Source: an uncultured bacterium
Lineage (GTDB): Bacteria > Verrucomicrobiota > Lentisphaeria > Victivallales > UBA1829
Reading direction: 5' to 3'
Assembly (NCBI GenBank): GCA_949297765.1
Contig: CASFTV010000037.1
Span: 1 to 34,214 of the forward strand
Length of the DNA stretch: 34,214 nt
Position numbers and translations under genes: made by a program. Under the pieces are notes generated by a model. That model was not told the origin of the DNA and ran no database searches. It saw only the letters and a program-made list of their open reading frames with translations. This document shows positions 1 through 8,285 of this stretch, one piece after another; positions within the stretch are counted from its first letter, which is position 1, and every line of letters begins with the position of its first letter.

Positions 1-1
1 G

Positions 2-202
2 GACATGAACGACTGCAAGATTTCAGGCAGCAGCCTGACATGGTCGAATGGAGTTCATTCGGGAACTCTGACGCTGAATGGCGTGAGCTGGGATTCCGTA
101 AAATTCTACTGTGCCGCGAACGGCGACGGAGATCTTGCCCAGATCGCGGAGTACAATGATCTGAAGAACAAGGGAGCGTTCGCGGCGGCATCGTCGCACT
201 GA
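2..202 (+). CDS. C-terminal part of an unrecognised protein, cut by the window edge
   Basis: An open frame enters from the left edge and stops at TGA (200-202). A Met codon at position 5 exists, but the frame is already open before it and no ribosome binding site can be seen, so this is probably the tail of a longer protein. The visible residues are rich in Ser, Thr, Gly and Asn with alternating hydrophobics (SLTWSNG, TLTLNGVSW, KFYC), which suggests beta strands. Two Cys are present, and the chain ends in a polar helix-like stretch and AAASSH. I do not recognise a family. It lies 84 bases upstream of the small peptide gene on the same strand, so it could belong to the same transcript, but nothing in the sequence proves that. 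Confidence 0.5.
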   Translation, partial: DMNDCKISGSSLTWSNGVHSGTLTLNGVSWDSVKFYCAANGDGDLAQIAEYNDLKNKGAFAAASSH

Positions 203-218
203 TGATTTGAGAAAGGTT

Positions 219-250
219 CGCCGGGGAGGCGGGATGTGTTCTCTCCGGCG
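219..250 (+). other. stem-loop upstream of the peptide gene
   Basis: CGCCGGGGAG (219-228) pairs with CTCTCCGGCG (241-250): ten base pairs, one of them G-U, with a 12-base loop. No T-run follows, so it is not a typical intrinsic terminator. It lies in the 84-base gap before the small peptide gene and could mark an RNA processing or stability site, or the end of the upstream message. Confidence 0.4.
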
Positions 251-286
251 GAGATGAAACCCATACAACAGAAAGGATCCATCAAA

Positions 287-376
287 ATGGAAAAGTTTTC
301 CTATGAGGCTCCGGAGATGACCGAACTTTCCGCCGCGGTTGCGGAAGCGGCTGTCATTCCGACGCCTGTGTCGTAA
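287..376 (+). CDS. putative 29-residue RiPP precursor peptide
   Basis: This ORF encodes 29 residues, with a good ribosome binding site (GAAAGGA, 271-277) nine bases before ATG and a TAA stop at 374-376. The N-terminal half contains FSYEAPEMTEL. Tyr6, Pro9 and Met11 fit the YxxPxL leader motif that PqqD/B1-type recognition elements bind in lasso-peptide systems (established for that family). The second half is Ala-rich with two A-x-A stretches (residues 17-19 and 19-21) and ends in VIPTPVS, so the last residue is Ser29. Downstream genes encode a PqqD-like protein, an HprK-like kinase and an S26-type peptidase, matching a precursor role. By analogy with paeninodin, where an HprK-like kinase phosphorylates the C-terminal Ser, Ser29 is the likely kinase target (inference). 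No Cys is present. A chance ORF cannot be fully excluded, but motif, ribosome binding site, terminator and context agree. Confidence 0.6.
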   Translation: MEKFSYEAPEMTELSAAVAEAAVIPTPVS

Positions 377-393
377 GCTGAAAATTTTTCAGC
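377..393 (+). other. hairpin touching the peptide stop codon
   Basis: GCTGAAAA and TTTTCAGC form a perfect 8-base inverted repeat with a 1-base centre, starting directly after the TAA of the peptide gene. It may protect the 3' end of the short peptide mRNA. It precedes a second, stronger hairpin. Confidence 0.45.
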
Positions 394-399
394 GGAAGA

Positions 400-446
400 A
401 ACCGGAACTCTTCCATGTATCATCGGGAGAGTCCCGGTTTTGTTTT
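400..446 (+). terminator. intrinsic terminator between peptide and enzyme genes
   Basis: AACCGGAACTCTTCC (400-414) pairs with GGGAGAGTCCCGGTT (425-439) over 15 positions, with one A-C mismatch and one G-U pair, and a 10-base loop. TTTTGTTTT follows. This is a strong rho-independent terminator. It would leave an abundant short peptide message and let only readthrough reach the kinase, PqqD and peptidase genes, an arrangement often seen in RiPP clusters. I found no clear separate promoter in the 50 bases between it and the kinase start. Confidence 0.8.
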
Positions 447-495
447 CAGAAAGAAATAAAAAACTGTTATTTTTTTAGCTTGGGAATCATACGGG

Positions 496-1413
496 ATGGT
501 ATTTGAATTGTCGTTCACCACTGCGGATGGCAGTGTAATCCGCATCGGCGCTCTGGACGAGAGGGCTCGCGGAGTTCTTGAGACGACTGCCCGCATTCAT
601 GAAATTCCTCCGCCGGAAGAACTTCCGGAAAGAAGCGAATCCTGCCGGGTTATCCTTTTTTCGGAACGGAACGGACTGCCGCCCGGCGTTCCTGCCAAGC
701 CGGTCCTGACGATTTCCGGACTGGAGATTTATCGTTCCGGGAATCTGTTTTATTATGGTCTTTCCGAATTGCCCCCGCCCACCTGGGAGGAGAGTTTCCG
801 CTATCGCCTTCCTCTGCTGAATGCCATGATGGCGGCAACTCTTGAGGACGGAAAAAGTATTCTGTTTCACGGCTGTCTCCTTCTGAACGATGCGGGGGAG
901 GGGATCGTTCTGACCGGGGAAAGCGAGGTCGGGAAATCCACGACGTTCCGCCGCTGGATCGCCGCCGGAGGGACGGGACTCTGTGATGATCTGATGATTC
1001 TGACGGTTCTTCCGTCGGCGGGAGGAGGATGCCGCTTTTGCGCGCAGCCGCTTCCGACCTGGAGTCGCTGTCTGAGGGAAGGGGTGCCTGCGGAAGTTCT
1101 GCGCTATCCGCTCGGGAAGGCTGTGAATGTCCGTCATATTCTCTGGCTTACGCGATCCGCAACGGACCGGGAGGAGATCCTGCCGGTCCCTGTGCAGAAA
1201 TGGCACGGGCAGCTGCTTGCCGCCTGCAATCAGCATCTGCTTTTTTCCCAGTACGCTCTGAGCGTAGAGGAACGGCGGAATCTGGTGATGGCCTACTGGA
1301 AGATCGTGGATGAAATCGACAGGATATATCGCCCGCTCGCTCTTGCGGCACATCTGAAAGGTGACCTGCGGGAGACATGGAAGCAACTGGAATCGTATGG
1401 GAGAAAAGAATGA
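496..1413 (+). CDS. HPr-kinase-like ATPase, candidate peptide kinase
   Basis: The product is 305 residues. A P-loop GESEVGKST lies at residues 141-149, followed by GTGLCDDLMIL with the Asp pair at 164-165. That spacing and the DD motif are typical of the HprK kinase fold. The first 130 residues are not similar to the HPr-binding region I know, so it is unlikely to be the true HPr kinase/phosphorylase of sugar control. HprK-like proteins encoded beside PqqD proteins occur in lasso-peptide clusters such as paeninodin, where they phosphorylate the precursor, and in SynChlorMet-type cassettes. Its stop overlaps the PqqD start (ATGA), so the two are translationally coupled. No strong ribosome binding site precedes the ATG at 496 (ACGGG only). 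Likely role: ATP-dependent phosphorylation of the 29-residue peptide in the cytoplasm (inference). Confidence 0.75.
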   Translation: MVFELSFTTADGSVIRIGALDERARGVLETTARIHEIPPPEELPERSESCRVILFSERNGLPPGVPAKPVLTISGLEIYRSGNLFYYGLSELPPPTWEESFRYRLPLLNAMMAATLEDGKSILFHGCLLLNDAGEGIVLTGESEVGKSTTFRRWIAAGGTGLCDDLMILTVLPSAGGGCRFCAQPLPTWSRCLREGVPAEVLRYPLGKAVNVRHILWLTRSATDREEILPVPVQKWHGQLLAACNQHLLFSQYALSVEERRNLVMAYWKIVDEIDRIYRPLALAAHLKGDLRETWKQLESYGRKE

Positions 1414-1664
1414 AAATCAATCCGCTGGCAATCTATCGCGAGGAATTTGACAAAAGTGCAATTCTGTTCCGTCCGGACACGGGGGAAAGTTTCATGCTGA
1501 ACCGGAGCGCTTCGTTCATCTGGAAGCAGCTGGAGAAAGGCTCCGGAAGGGAAGAGATCCTTGCGGCACTCGCCGAGGCCTGCGGCGGACTGCCCCCGAC
1601 GGCGGAACGGGATCTGGATACGTTTCTTGCCCGTTTGAAGGAGAAGGGATATCTCGCGGAATGA
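1410..1664 (+). CDS. PqqD-family RiPP recognition element protein
   Basis: The product is 84 residues, the usual size of free-standing PqqD proteins. The pattern is typical of the family: an N-terminal strand region, DTGESFMLNRSASFIWKQLE in which a beta hairpin is followed by the N-x-(S/T)-A-x-x-(I/V)-W helix, then an acidic helix and a final LARLKEKGYL helix ending the winged fold. Such proteins bind RiPP leader peptides and present them to enzymes. The start at 1410 is chosen over the in-frame ATG at 1377 because GGGAG lies just upstream and because it gives the ATGA overlap with the kinase stop. Its own stop overlaps the next start (ATGA at 1661-1664). Expected partner: the YxxP leader of the small peptide. 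Confidence 0.85.
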   Translation: MKINPLAIYREEFDKSAILFRPDTGESFMLNRSASFIWKQLEKGSGREEILAALAEACGGLPPTAERDLDTFLARLKEKGYLAE

Positions 1665-3322
1665 ATGCGGAGTCTCTGCCGTCCTGTCTGGTGGCCGGTT
1701 TCAGCATGCAGCCTCTGCTGCAGAACGGAGACCGTGTTTTCCTCCAGCCGGTGAAACACTGTGAACTTCTGCCCGGAGATGTCATTGTCTTTCAGCGCGG
1801 AGGCAGAAACATCGTCCACCGGGTGATCCGGACCGGCGATGTGATTCAGACTCAGGGAGATGCCAATCCGCTGCCCGACGAGCCGCTGATGCCGGAGACG
1901 GAGACTTCTCTCTGTCTGAGTTTTGAACACGGAAACGTGCGGACTCCATTGAAGCGCGGTGACAGGGGCCTCGCGGAATTCCGCCGGAATCAGCGTCTCC
2001 GGAAAAGGCGGGAGCTTCTGCTGAAAATCGCCCGCTTTCTCTGTCGGATTGCTCCGTTCAAGCTGCGGGCGGAAGAACTGGAACAGGCGGAGTTTGACTC
2101 TCTCCGGGTCTTCTATTGGCGAAAACATCCGGTCGCCTGCGAACAGAACGGCGAATGGCGCTGGAACAGAATCCGTTATGCCTGTTTCATCAAACGGGCG
2201 CATCGACAGAAACTGCGGGAGAACGAACGAAAAGAGATCCTCTTTGCGGAAACACTTTTCCGCCTGCTCGGCGAGATGGTGTTCGGCGATCCCCGGAAAT
2301 TTTTCTCGGAACAGTCCCCGGAGATGCAGGAGGAACTCTGCCGGAGAGGACGGATGCAGGCGCTTTCCCCGATCTTTTATTATCTGCTGACGGATCTGCT
2401 TCCTCAAACATGGTTCCCTGTATTCAAACAGGATTTCTATGCGCAGGCGCATTTTGATTTTTTCTATTCCGACGCCCTGAAAAAGATTTACGGGGAGTTT
2501 TCCTCTCTCGGTACGCCTTTCATTCCGCTTAAGGGGAGTTTCTTCGCCTACGAGGTTTATCCGCATCCGGCGCTCCGGCTCCGGCGGGATCAGGATATTC
2601 TGCTCCGCCGCTCGGAGGCGGAAAAGGTCTTCCGGCATCTTCAGGAGAGCGGCTGGAATTCCAAAGAGCAGCGGCATCCGTTCTTCAAACGGCTGCATCT
2701 GCCGACTCTGATCCGGGAAGGGCGTCCTGCACTTGAACTGCACTGGCATATTCTGAAAAACCGTTTGTTCTTTGATCCGGAAACGCTTTGGTCTGAAGCA
2801 TCTGTTCCGATTCCCGGTGAACCGCTTCGCCGGAATCTCTGTCCGGAAGCGCATTATCTGCTGACGGTCTACAATCTCTATTTCGACCGCTGGCAGTTCG
2901 CCTGCCGCTCTCTGCTGGATCTTGCCTTCCTGCAGAAGAAGTACCGTCCGGATCCGGAGCGGATTGCGGAATTGAACCGGAAATGGAATCTGAATCTTGA
3001 TCTTGGACTCTGCTATCGCCTGTTTCCGTCCATGTTCCCGGAGGAGCAGCGTCTGTTCCCGTCGGTGACCGCGGTTCCGGACCGGGCGCGGTTCGCGGTT
3101 TACCGCTTGAGTTTGACGGAGTATCCGGAAGCCGTTGTTCCGTTACTGAGCCGGTCCGGCGGACCGCTTCCGGCGATCCCCGAGAAACGGAAGCGCCGCG
3201 GGATCTTCCGCCGGGCCCGAAGACGGACCCCCGAAACAGAAAAGGCTCTCCGCCTGCTGGAGCGTCTCCTGCCCGGTGCGATGGAACTGAAGCAGAATTA
3301 CCGGAAAAACAAGGACAAATAG
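1661..3322 (+). CDS. fusion of soluble S26-type signal peptidase and nucleotidyltransferase
   Basis: The product is 553 residues. Residues 10-75 match S26 peptidases: GFSMQPLLQNGD with nucleophile Ser15, IVHRVI with His53 in place of the bacterial Lys (as in SipW, archaeal and ER enzymes), and GDANPLPDEP with Asp73. No membrane segment precedes Ser15, so this would be a cytoplasmic peptidase. From about residue 170 to the end it resembles the nucleotidyltransferase family PF14907: FIPLKGSFFAYEVYP (Lys291-Gly292-Ser293), RLRRDQDILL with metal-ligand Asp310 and Asp312, then LELHWHI. PF14907-like proteins accompany HprK-like kinases in some lasso clusters such as pseudomycoidin, where they act on the phosphate added by the kinase. 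The fusion suggests one protein both trims the leader and decorates the phosphorylated peptide (inference). The stop is TAG. The last 60 residues are basic. Confidence 0.75.
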   Translation: MNAESLPSCLVAGFSMQPLLQNGDRVFLQPVKHCELLPGDVIVFQRGGRNIVHRVIRTGDVIQTQGDANPLPDEPLMPETETSLCLSFEHGNVRTPLKRGDRGLAEFRRNQRLRKRRELLLKIARFLCRIAPFKLRAEELEQAEFDSLRVFYWRKHPVACEQNGEWRWNRIRYACFIKRAHRQKLRENERKEILFAETLFRLLGEMVFGDPRKFFSEQSPEMQEELCRRGRMQALSPIFYYLLTDLLPQTWFPVFKQDFYAQAHFDFFYSDALKKIYGEFSSLGTPFIPLKGSFFAYEVYPHPALRLRRDQDILLRRSEAEKVFRHLQESGWNSKEQRHPFFKRLHLPTLIREGRPALELHWHILKNRLFFDPETLWSEASVPIPGEPLRRNLCPEAHYLLTVYNLYFDRWQFACRSLLDLAFLQKKYRPDPERIAELNRKWNLNLDLGLCYRLFPSMFPEEQRLFPSVTAVPDRARFAVYRLSLTEYPEAVVPLLSRSGGPLPAIPEKRKRRGIFRRARRRTPETEKALRLLERLLPGAMELKQNYRKNKDK

Positions 3323-3347
3323 AACATCCCCGGCGGCAGAGACGGGA

Positions 3348-4577
3348 TCAGTTCTGTTTCGATGTGTTTTCCGGAGTGAAATATCCGGCGGCGCGTGCGG
3401 CCCAGTAGGCGCCGATCAGCGTGTAATTGGCTCCCGGCCACCCTCTGGCTCCGAGACGCAGAATGTCGCTGCGCAGATCTTCCTGACGTTTTGCAGAGAG
3501 TTTCCATCCGGGCATTTTCAGCTGTCCCCCGACGACTTCCGCAAGATCGCGGAAGCGCGCCTTCGAATACACCGGCGATTCCTCCGCAAACTGGTTGACG
3601 GCCCGGAAAACCTCCAGAATCCGCGTCCTCTTTGAGGGGTCGTTGACGACTTTTGCGGTAAGTTCCAGCGCATGTGCCTGCTGGAGAAGAACATACGCCG
3701 GAGAGTGGGCGAAGCGCGATTTTGCCTTGCGGTTCTCTTCCACCCACTTTTCCGTTCCGGCAAGCCCGTTGTCGAGATTTTTCAGAAAGAGCGTGAAATA
3801 GGCGTTGTTCCGCGAGACGTCCGATGCCGCGGCGTAGATCATGGCAAGACGAAGCGTGATGTAGGATGGATCGGGCGAATACATCTTTGCCACGCCCCGG
3901 TCGTCCGGGACGCCATAGGCGAAGCGGAAGGAGTAGTTGTTTTCCGGAGTGATTTCCCGCGTCATCTTGTCGGCAACCGCGCAGAGAATGGCTCGAATCT
4001 CCGTTTTCTCCTTGTCCGAGGCCAGAGGGGTGTTGTAATAGCGCCAGAGTCCGTAGACCGCATTGGTGTACTGATCGCGGGAGGTCCCGGCAAAAATACT
4101 TTTTCCGTCTTCGTGACAGACGCCGCGGGCAATGAATCCCGGTTCTCCGTGCGCGGTGGCCGCGGTACGGAGTCCTTCGTAGGCCATTCTCGCCTGTTCC
4201 CGGCAGGCGGGATCGCCGGTGGCCGCATATTTGTCGCAGACGGCTCCGAGCAGAGTCCCGGTGAAGAGAGAGCAGTCTTCCGTTCCGCTGCCTCCGCCGT
4301 GCAGATTGTAGCCGACGGTTTTTTCGTCGCCTTTCCGGTAACCTTGCGTGCGGTATTCGCCTTTCCGGTACTGTTCCCGTGTCGGATAGGCGTCCGGACC
4401 CGGAAGTTCGCGGAGGGGTTTGCCGTAGAAAAGACCGGTCTTCGGTGAACGGAAGGTCTTTGCGGAATAGTCCCACAGCCGGTTGATCCGCTGTTCCAGT
4501 TCGGCATTGCTCCGGGCGGAAAGGACCGTCGTGCAGAGAACGGCGGCGAGGAGTGGAAGAAGAGAGTGATTCAGCAT
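3348..4577 (-). CDS. secreted, mostly helical protein of unknown function (last gene of module 1)
   Basis: The product is 409 residues, starting at MLNHSLLPLLAAVLCTTVLS, a clear Sec signal peptide ending near SARS. The start at 4577 is chosen because AAAGGAG lies seven bases upstream; an in-frame ATG at 4634 would bury the signal. The mature part is alpha-helical with repeated amphipathic helices and several aromatic and Asp-rich loops: GGGSGTEDCSLFTG, a SRDQYTNAVYGLWRYY stretch and YSPDPSYITLRLAM. This looks like an (alpha/alpha) toroid as in six-hairpin glycosidases or lyases, but I cannot name a family or catalytic residues. It starts 13 bases after the pseudopilin stop and is the last gene of the module 1 operon. 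It ends tail to tail with the S26-nucleotidyltransferase gene, 25 bases away. Confidence 0.7.
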   Translation of the reverse strand: MLNHSLLPLLAAVLCTTVLSARSNAELEQRINRLWDYSAKTFRSPKTGLFYGKPLRELPGPDAYPTREQYRKGEYRTQGYRKGDEKTVGYNLHGGGSGTEDCSLFTGTLLGAVCDKYAATGDPACREQARMAYEGLRTAATAHGEPGFIARGVCHEDGKSIFAGTSRDQYTNAVYGLWRYYNTPLASDKEKTEIRAILCAVADKMTREITPENNYSFRFAYGVPDDRGVAKMYSPDPSYITLRLAMIYAAASDVSRNNAYFTLFLKNLDNGLAGTEKWVEENRKAKSRFAHSPAYVLLQQAHALELTAKVVNDPSKRTRILEVFRAVNQFAEESPVYSKARFRDLAEVVGGQLKMPGWKLSAKRQEDLRSDILRLGARGWPGANYTLIGAYWAARAAGYFTPENTSKQN

Positions 4578-4590
4578 TGCTGCTCCTTTA

Positions 4591-5286
4591 TCAGTAGGCG
4601 GTTGTATAGGTTTCCATGCGGAACTGTCCGGCAAGGGTTGCCAGCCAGCTGTTGAGTTTCAGCCATTCCGAACGGACAACGGCGTGCCCGGCGGCCTGGA
4701 CGTGTCCGTCGGCGAACAGACCGTTGACTTTCGCCTTGTGGCGGAAATGGTAGCCCGCATTCGAATAAATCGACGGATTGTAGGCCTCTTTTCCCGCATT
4801 GCTCCCGGAAAAATAGACGGAATCGACAAGCATCCAATAGCTGGAGGCGTGTTTCAGACGCCGGGTGTTGAACTAGCGTGCCGGCGAGGTTCCATCGCCG
4901 AAGTCAAAACTTTCCAGCGGGTTGCCGTGAAAGGTGTTGTAGCCGTCGCCGAGGCCCTGCATGATCGTCGATCCATAGACATTGCTGCTGTATTTCGGTC
5001 GAAGAGTCATCGCCGGACAGGAGAGGTAGGCCGGTTCCTTGTTCAAAGGGAAATACTGTGCTCCCCACTGGATATCGGTGGTGGCGCATTTACAGATCGG
5101 AATGATGCCGTCGCTGTCGTTGGCATAGAGCGAGTAGAGCAGTCCGACCTGCTTCTGATTGTTCCGGCAGGAGGCCTCCTGCGCCGTTGCCCGCGCGGAA
5201 TGCAGCGCGGGAAGAAGAAGCGCTGCAAGAATTGCAAGGATCGCAATCGTAATGAGAAGTTCTACCAGAGTGAATCGCCGTTTCAT
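4591..5286 (-). pseudogene. pseudopilin-like protein gene interrupted by an in-frame TAG
   Basis: The frame starts with MKRR and [20 protein letters not shown], a type IV pilin/pseudopilin N-terminus: cleavage before Phe5, Glu9, long hydrophobic helix. Codon 138 is TAG (4875-4873). The same frame continues without another stop to TGA at 4591, and the downstream part still codes recognisable family features: LKHASSYWMLVDSVYF and H-X9-DG (His183, Asp193-Gly194), the prepilin-processing-associated H-X9-DG motif. A single base change such as TGG to TAG would explain it. Either the gene is newly broken, giving a 137-residue product without the C-terminal motif, or the codon is read through, or it is a sequencing error. 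The start overlaps the stop of the glycosidase gene (ATGA at 5286-5283). Confidence 0.85.
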
Positions 5287-8285
5287 TTGTATTCTCCTTC
5301 CCGGGGATGCCAGAGACCGTAGCGGTGACGGAAACGGTGGTTGTCGTTTGTGCCGGACCAGACCGCCGAGCTGACCTCCCCTTTTGCATTCGCATTGTTG
5401 ATTTTGACATCCAGCCCCAGAATTCCCGCGGAGCGCATGCCCAGTTCGCTCCATGGAATCCGCGCTTCCGCACGGTATCCCTGTTCCGTTCCGGTGATCG
5501 CCGCCGAAATTCTGGAAGAGTTCATTCCGAGGGCGCTTTTGTACTCCGGCAGGCCGTTCGAAGAGGGGGGCGCGAGAAAAAGACGGCGGACCGTTTCTCC
5601 CGCATTCCGGTTTCCCGGATCGCGGAGCGGAGCGGAATCGAAAAAGAGTTCGATGGAGTCTCCATCCCACGGCGCGTCGGCTTTTCTGGGACCGCGTTCC
5701 GGATCGGTCACGCGAACGGAAAGGCGGAGTCCTTCCGGCGACGAGGTCGCGCGGAAGGAAAAGTTTTTCCCGCTTCCGGTTTCTCCGTCGCGGAGGAGCT
5801 TCCTCTGGAACGGGGGAAGGGGAATTGTGAAATTCCGTTCGCCGTCCGAGAGATAAATCTTCGTTTTCCCGGGAATGGCCGTCTCCGCTCCGGAAAACTG
5901 CAGGACCGTTTTCCCGTCGATCTCCAGATCCGCAAATTGCGGCGTTTCGGAGAAGTCGGGGCGGATCACGGCGTGGATTTTTTGCGGAGCGAGATTCTGA
6001 ATTTCCAGCACCAGAACTTTTCTCCCGTTGTTCAGAACCGGAAACGCGGAGAGAATCCGGAACGAGCGCTCTCCGGTCAGTTCCGCTTTCTTCAGGAGCT
6101 CCCGCAGATTTTTCCCCCGAAGGAAGAACGGATACTCCGACAGCGGGATCGGTCCGCGGTTTTTTACGGGATTCAGATACATGTCAAGCCGTTCGCAGTC
6201 GCCTTCGGGCAGGTGGAAGGTGAAGTTCTGTGCACCGGGAGCTTTCCAGAACGCGGCGAGTTCTCTTCCGTCGTGCATGCGGTAGAGATATCCGGCGGCT
6301 CCGGCTGGCCAGTCGAACCGTTCCAGCGCTTTGGCTCCGTTCAGAAGATGCGAGGCGATGCTCTGACCGGTGTAGAGATCATGGGGAATGTACCCCGAAT
6401 GCGCCAGCCCGTCGCCGAGTTCCCAGTGGGGGGCAAGTTCGTTCTGGAGGAGCTGATCGTTGTTGAGCGGCATCGTCCGGGCAACGCCTTCCCCGAGATC
6501 AATCAGCGTGCGTCGCAGCAGGTGGTGCGCATGGGATGCCCGTCCGGCAACCGCGTAATGCGCACTGGCCGCGGGGCCGATGTAGTAGAGTTCCGTATTC
6601 CAGAGGGGCAGTCCCGGAGTATAGCGGTCGAGCAGTTCCCGCAGTCCCAGAAGCGCGCTCCGGGCGGAAAGCGGCGAGGAGTCCAGCGGGGAGGCGTAGG
6701 GATGGAAACTGAGCGCATCACAGAAGTTCAGAACGCCGCTTTTGCCCATCTCGGCCAGGAAACGGTCGGTTTTCCCGCCGTAGTCGGTGGTGATTCCTCC
6801 GCCGATGATGAGCGTGTCGGGATCGTTCTGTTTGAGAATTTGCGCGGCGCTTTTCAGATACGGAATATACTCTTTTGCTCCGGGAAGGGCGATGTTCGGT
6901 TCATTGGTGATCTCATACGCTGCGATTTTCCCTTTGTAGCGGGAGGAGATGGCGGAGGCAAGACGTTTCCAGGCGGCCGGATCGGGAGAGACACCGTCCC
7001 AGAGTCCCTTCATTTTGTGAATCGTTGTTGCGGGAGACTTCAGAACCCAGTCGGGGAGGGGGGAGAACACCCGCTTTTGGTTGCCCCAGTCGCGCAGATA
7101 AAGCATGTTGCCGAAGACCGGCATCAGGGCGAAGCCGTTGTCAAGAGCGAAACGGAAGCGGTCGTCGGCGATGGACCAGTCGAATTTTCCCGGTTCCGGC
7201 TCTATGAGCTTCCATTGCAGTCCGCCGTCGTGGAGACGCAGAAGAATAACTCCCGAACGTTTCAGGAATTCCGCAAATTCCGGATCTCCGCAGCCGTTCA
7301 TGGTCCGGCAGGAGTTCGGTATGACGGCTTGAAACGGAATGCCGAGATTGCAGTTGATTCCGGTGACAAACTCCTTTTTCGGATCAATGGTCCGGTTCTG
7401 CGGTTCGGGAATTTCCGTGAAGAACCAGTCGCCGAGCGGCTGCCGGGAGCCCGCCGTGTCGAAGTTTCCCGAAAGACGGAAATGGCCGAAACGGTTTGTC
7501 TCCGTGGAGAGCGGTATGGAGATTGTCTGCCGCGCGGGGATGGTCTGTGCGACGGTCCGGTCGGGGAAGGCGGCTTCCGGCATCAGCGTGTCGCGGAGGG
7601 AGAGGACCGCACGGACCGTCTGCGGGGCATCCGTGTGGTTGACGAATCGCAGCGTGCACGGAAGGTTCTCGTTCCGGAACCGGACCCGCCGGTCGCCGCA
7701 GATCGAGCCTTCGACCGGACTGGCCGGAGCATATTCCGCCGGCGTTTTTCCTTCGTTGATCTGGAGTGCGTCGAGCCAGAGCGTGGCGCGGTTGCGTTTC
7801 CCGTTCACTTCCCAGCGGAAGAGCGTGAAATACCAGCTCCGTTTTCCTTTGGCGGTGAACGAGAAGGAGTAACGCTTCCATTCCTTTGCGGTCCGGAAGT
7901 TCCGCGCGGTGAACATGGACCAGTCGCCGAAGGTGGGAGTGACCATCTCTCCGACATACTGGCCCGCACGGATCTCGACGGGTTCGCTGCTCTTCATGTA
8001 CCATGAAAACGTGTAGGTTTTTCCCGGGATCAGTTTGTATTCCCGGCTGACAAGTTCAATCATGTCCGCGCCGGGGTTGTCAAAGCGGATGCTCTGTTTT
8101 CCGTGGATTTTCTCCTTTGTGTCGAAGACCGGTTCCTGAAACACCTTTCTGTTTCCCGGCCGGACGTACCGCCGGATGCCGAAGTCGGCGCGCCCGAGTT
8201 CAAAACTGGAGTTCCGGATCGGATTCTGCGCGGCAAGCGCAGCTCCTGCCGACAACAGAAGAAACACAGCAGATGGATATTTCAT
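5283..8285 (-). CDS. secreted multidomain glycosidase, type A: CBM4/9-like, TIM barrel, CBM9-like
   Basis: The product is 1000 residues with a signal peptide ([20 protein letters not shown]). Residues 22-180 look like a CBM4/9 beta-sandwich ([30 protein letters not shown]). A linker beta domain follows, then a clan GH-A type TIM barrel from about residue 310 to 690. The acid/base is probably Glu462 in YEITNEPN and the nucleophile Glu565 in LWNTELYY. The last 150 residues resemble CBM9 ([27 protein letters not shown]). This layout recalls GH39-like enzymes, but I cannot fix the family or substrate. It is translationally coupled on both sides by ATGA overlaps: to the small binding protein upstream (8285-8282) and to the pseudopilin downstream (5286-5283). 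The enzyme should act in the periplasm or at the cell surface. Confidence 0.8.
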   Translation of the reverse strand: MKYPSAVFLLLSAGAALAAQNPIRNSSFELGRADFGIRRYVRPGNRKVFQEPVFDTKEKIHGKQSIRFDNPGADMIELVSREYKLIPGKTYTFSWYMKSSEPVEIRAGQYVGEMVTPTFGDWSMFTARNFRTAKEWKRYSFSFTAKGKRSWYFTLFRWEVNGKRNRATLWLDALQINEGKTPAEYAPASPVEGSICGDRRVRFRNENLPCTLRFVNHTDAPQTVRAVLSLRDTLMPEAAFPDRTVAQTIPARQTISIPLSTETNRFGHFRLSGNFDTAGSRQPLGDWFFTEIPEPQNRTIDPKKEFVTGINCNLGIPFQAVIPNSCRTMNGCGDPEFAEFLKRSGVILLRLHDGGLQWKLIEPEPGKFDWSIADDRFRFALDNGFALMPVFGNMLYLRDWGNQKRVFSPLPDWVLKSPATTIHKMKGLWDGVSPDPAAWKRLASAISSRYKGKIAAYEITNEPNIALPGAKEYIPYLKSAAQILKQNDPDTLIIGGGITTDYGGKTDRFLAEMGKSGVLNFCDALSFHPYASPLDSSPLSARSALLGLRELLDRYTPGLPLWNTELYYIGPAASAHYAVAGRASHAHHLLRRTLIDLGEGVARTMPLNNDQLLQNELAPHWELGDGLAHSGYIPHDLYTGQSIASHLLNGAKALERFDWPAGAAGYLYRMHDGRELAAFWKAPGAQNFTFHLPEGDCERLDMYLNPVKNRGPIPLSEYPFFLRGKNLRELLKKAELTGERSFRILSAFPVLNNGRKVLVLEIQNLAPQKIHAVIRPDFSETPQFADLEIDGKTVLQFSGAETAIPGKTKIYLSDGERNFTIPLPPFQRKLLRDGETGSGKNFSFRATSSPEGLRLSVRVTDPERGPRKADAPWDGDSIELFFDSAPLRDPGNRNAGETVRRLFLAPPSSNGLPEYKSALGMNSSRISAAITGTEQGYRAEARIPWSELGMRSAGILGLDVKINNANAKGEVSSAVWSGTNDNHRFRHRYGLWHPREGEYK

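Noticed and set aside
496-1413. True HPr kinase/phosphorylase of carbon catabolite control
   Set aside because: The N-terminal region does not resemble HprK, the protein is encoded with PqqD and peptidase genes, and no HPr gene is near.
287-3322. Complete lasso-peptide cluster
   Set aside because: No asparagine-synthetase-like cyclase and no transglutaminase-like B2 protease are present. The peptide also lacks the Gly start and Asp/Glu ring acceptor spacing of a lasso core. Only the tailoring genes resemble lasso clusters.
4873-4875. Genome-wide recoding of TAG as an amino acid
   Set aside because: TAG ends at least two intact genes here (3320-3322 and 27090-27088), so it is a normal stop. 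A local mutation is simpler.
5307-8006. Long + strand open frame (899 codons) opposite the module 1 glycosidase
   Set aside because: It lies fully antisense to a protein with signal peptide and catalytic motifs. Its product is Arg/Gly-rich without domains, and the codon bias of the real gene explains the open frame. The same applies to the long antisense frames at 19155-20501, 22547-24610, 27166-29316 and 29484-32381.
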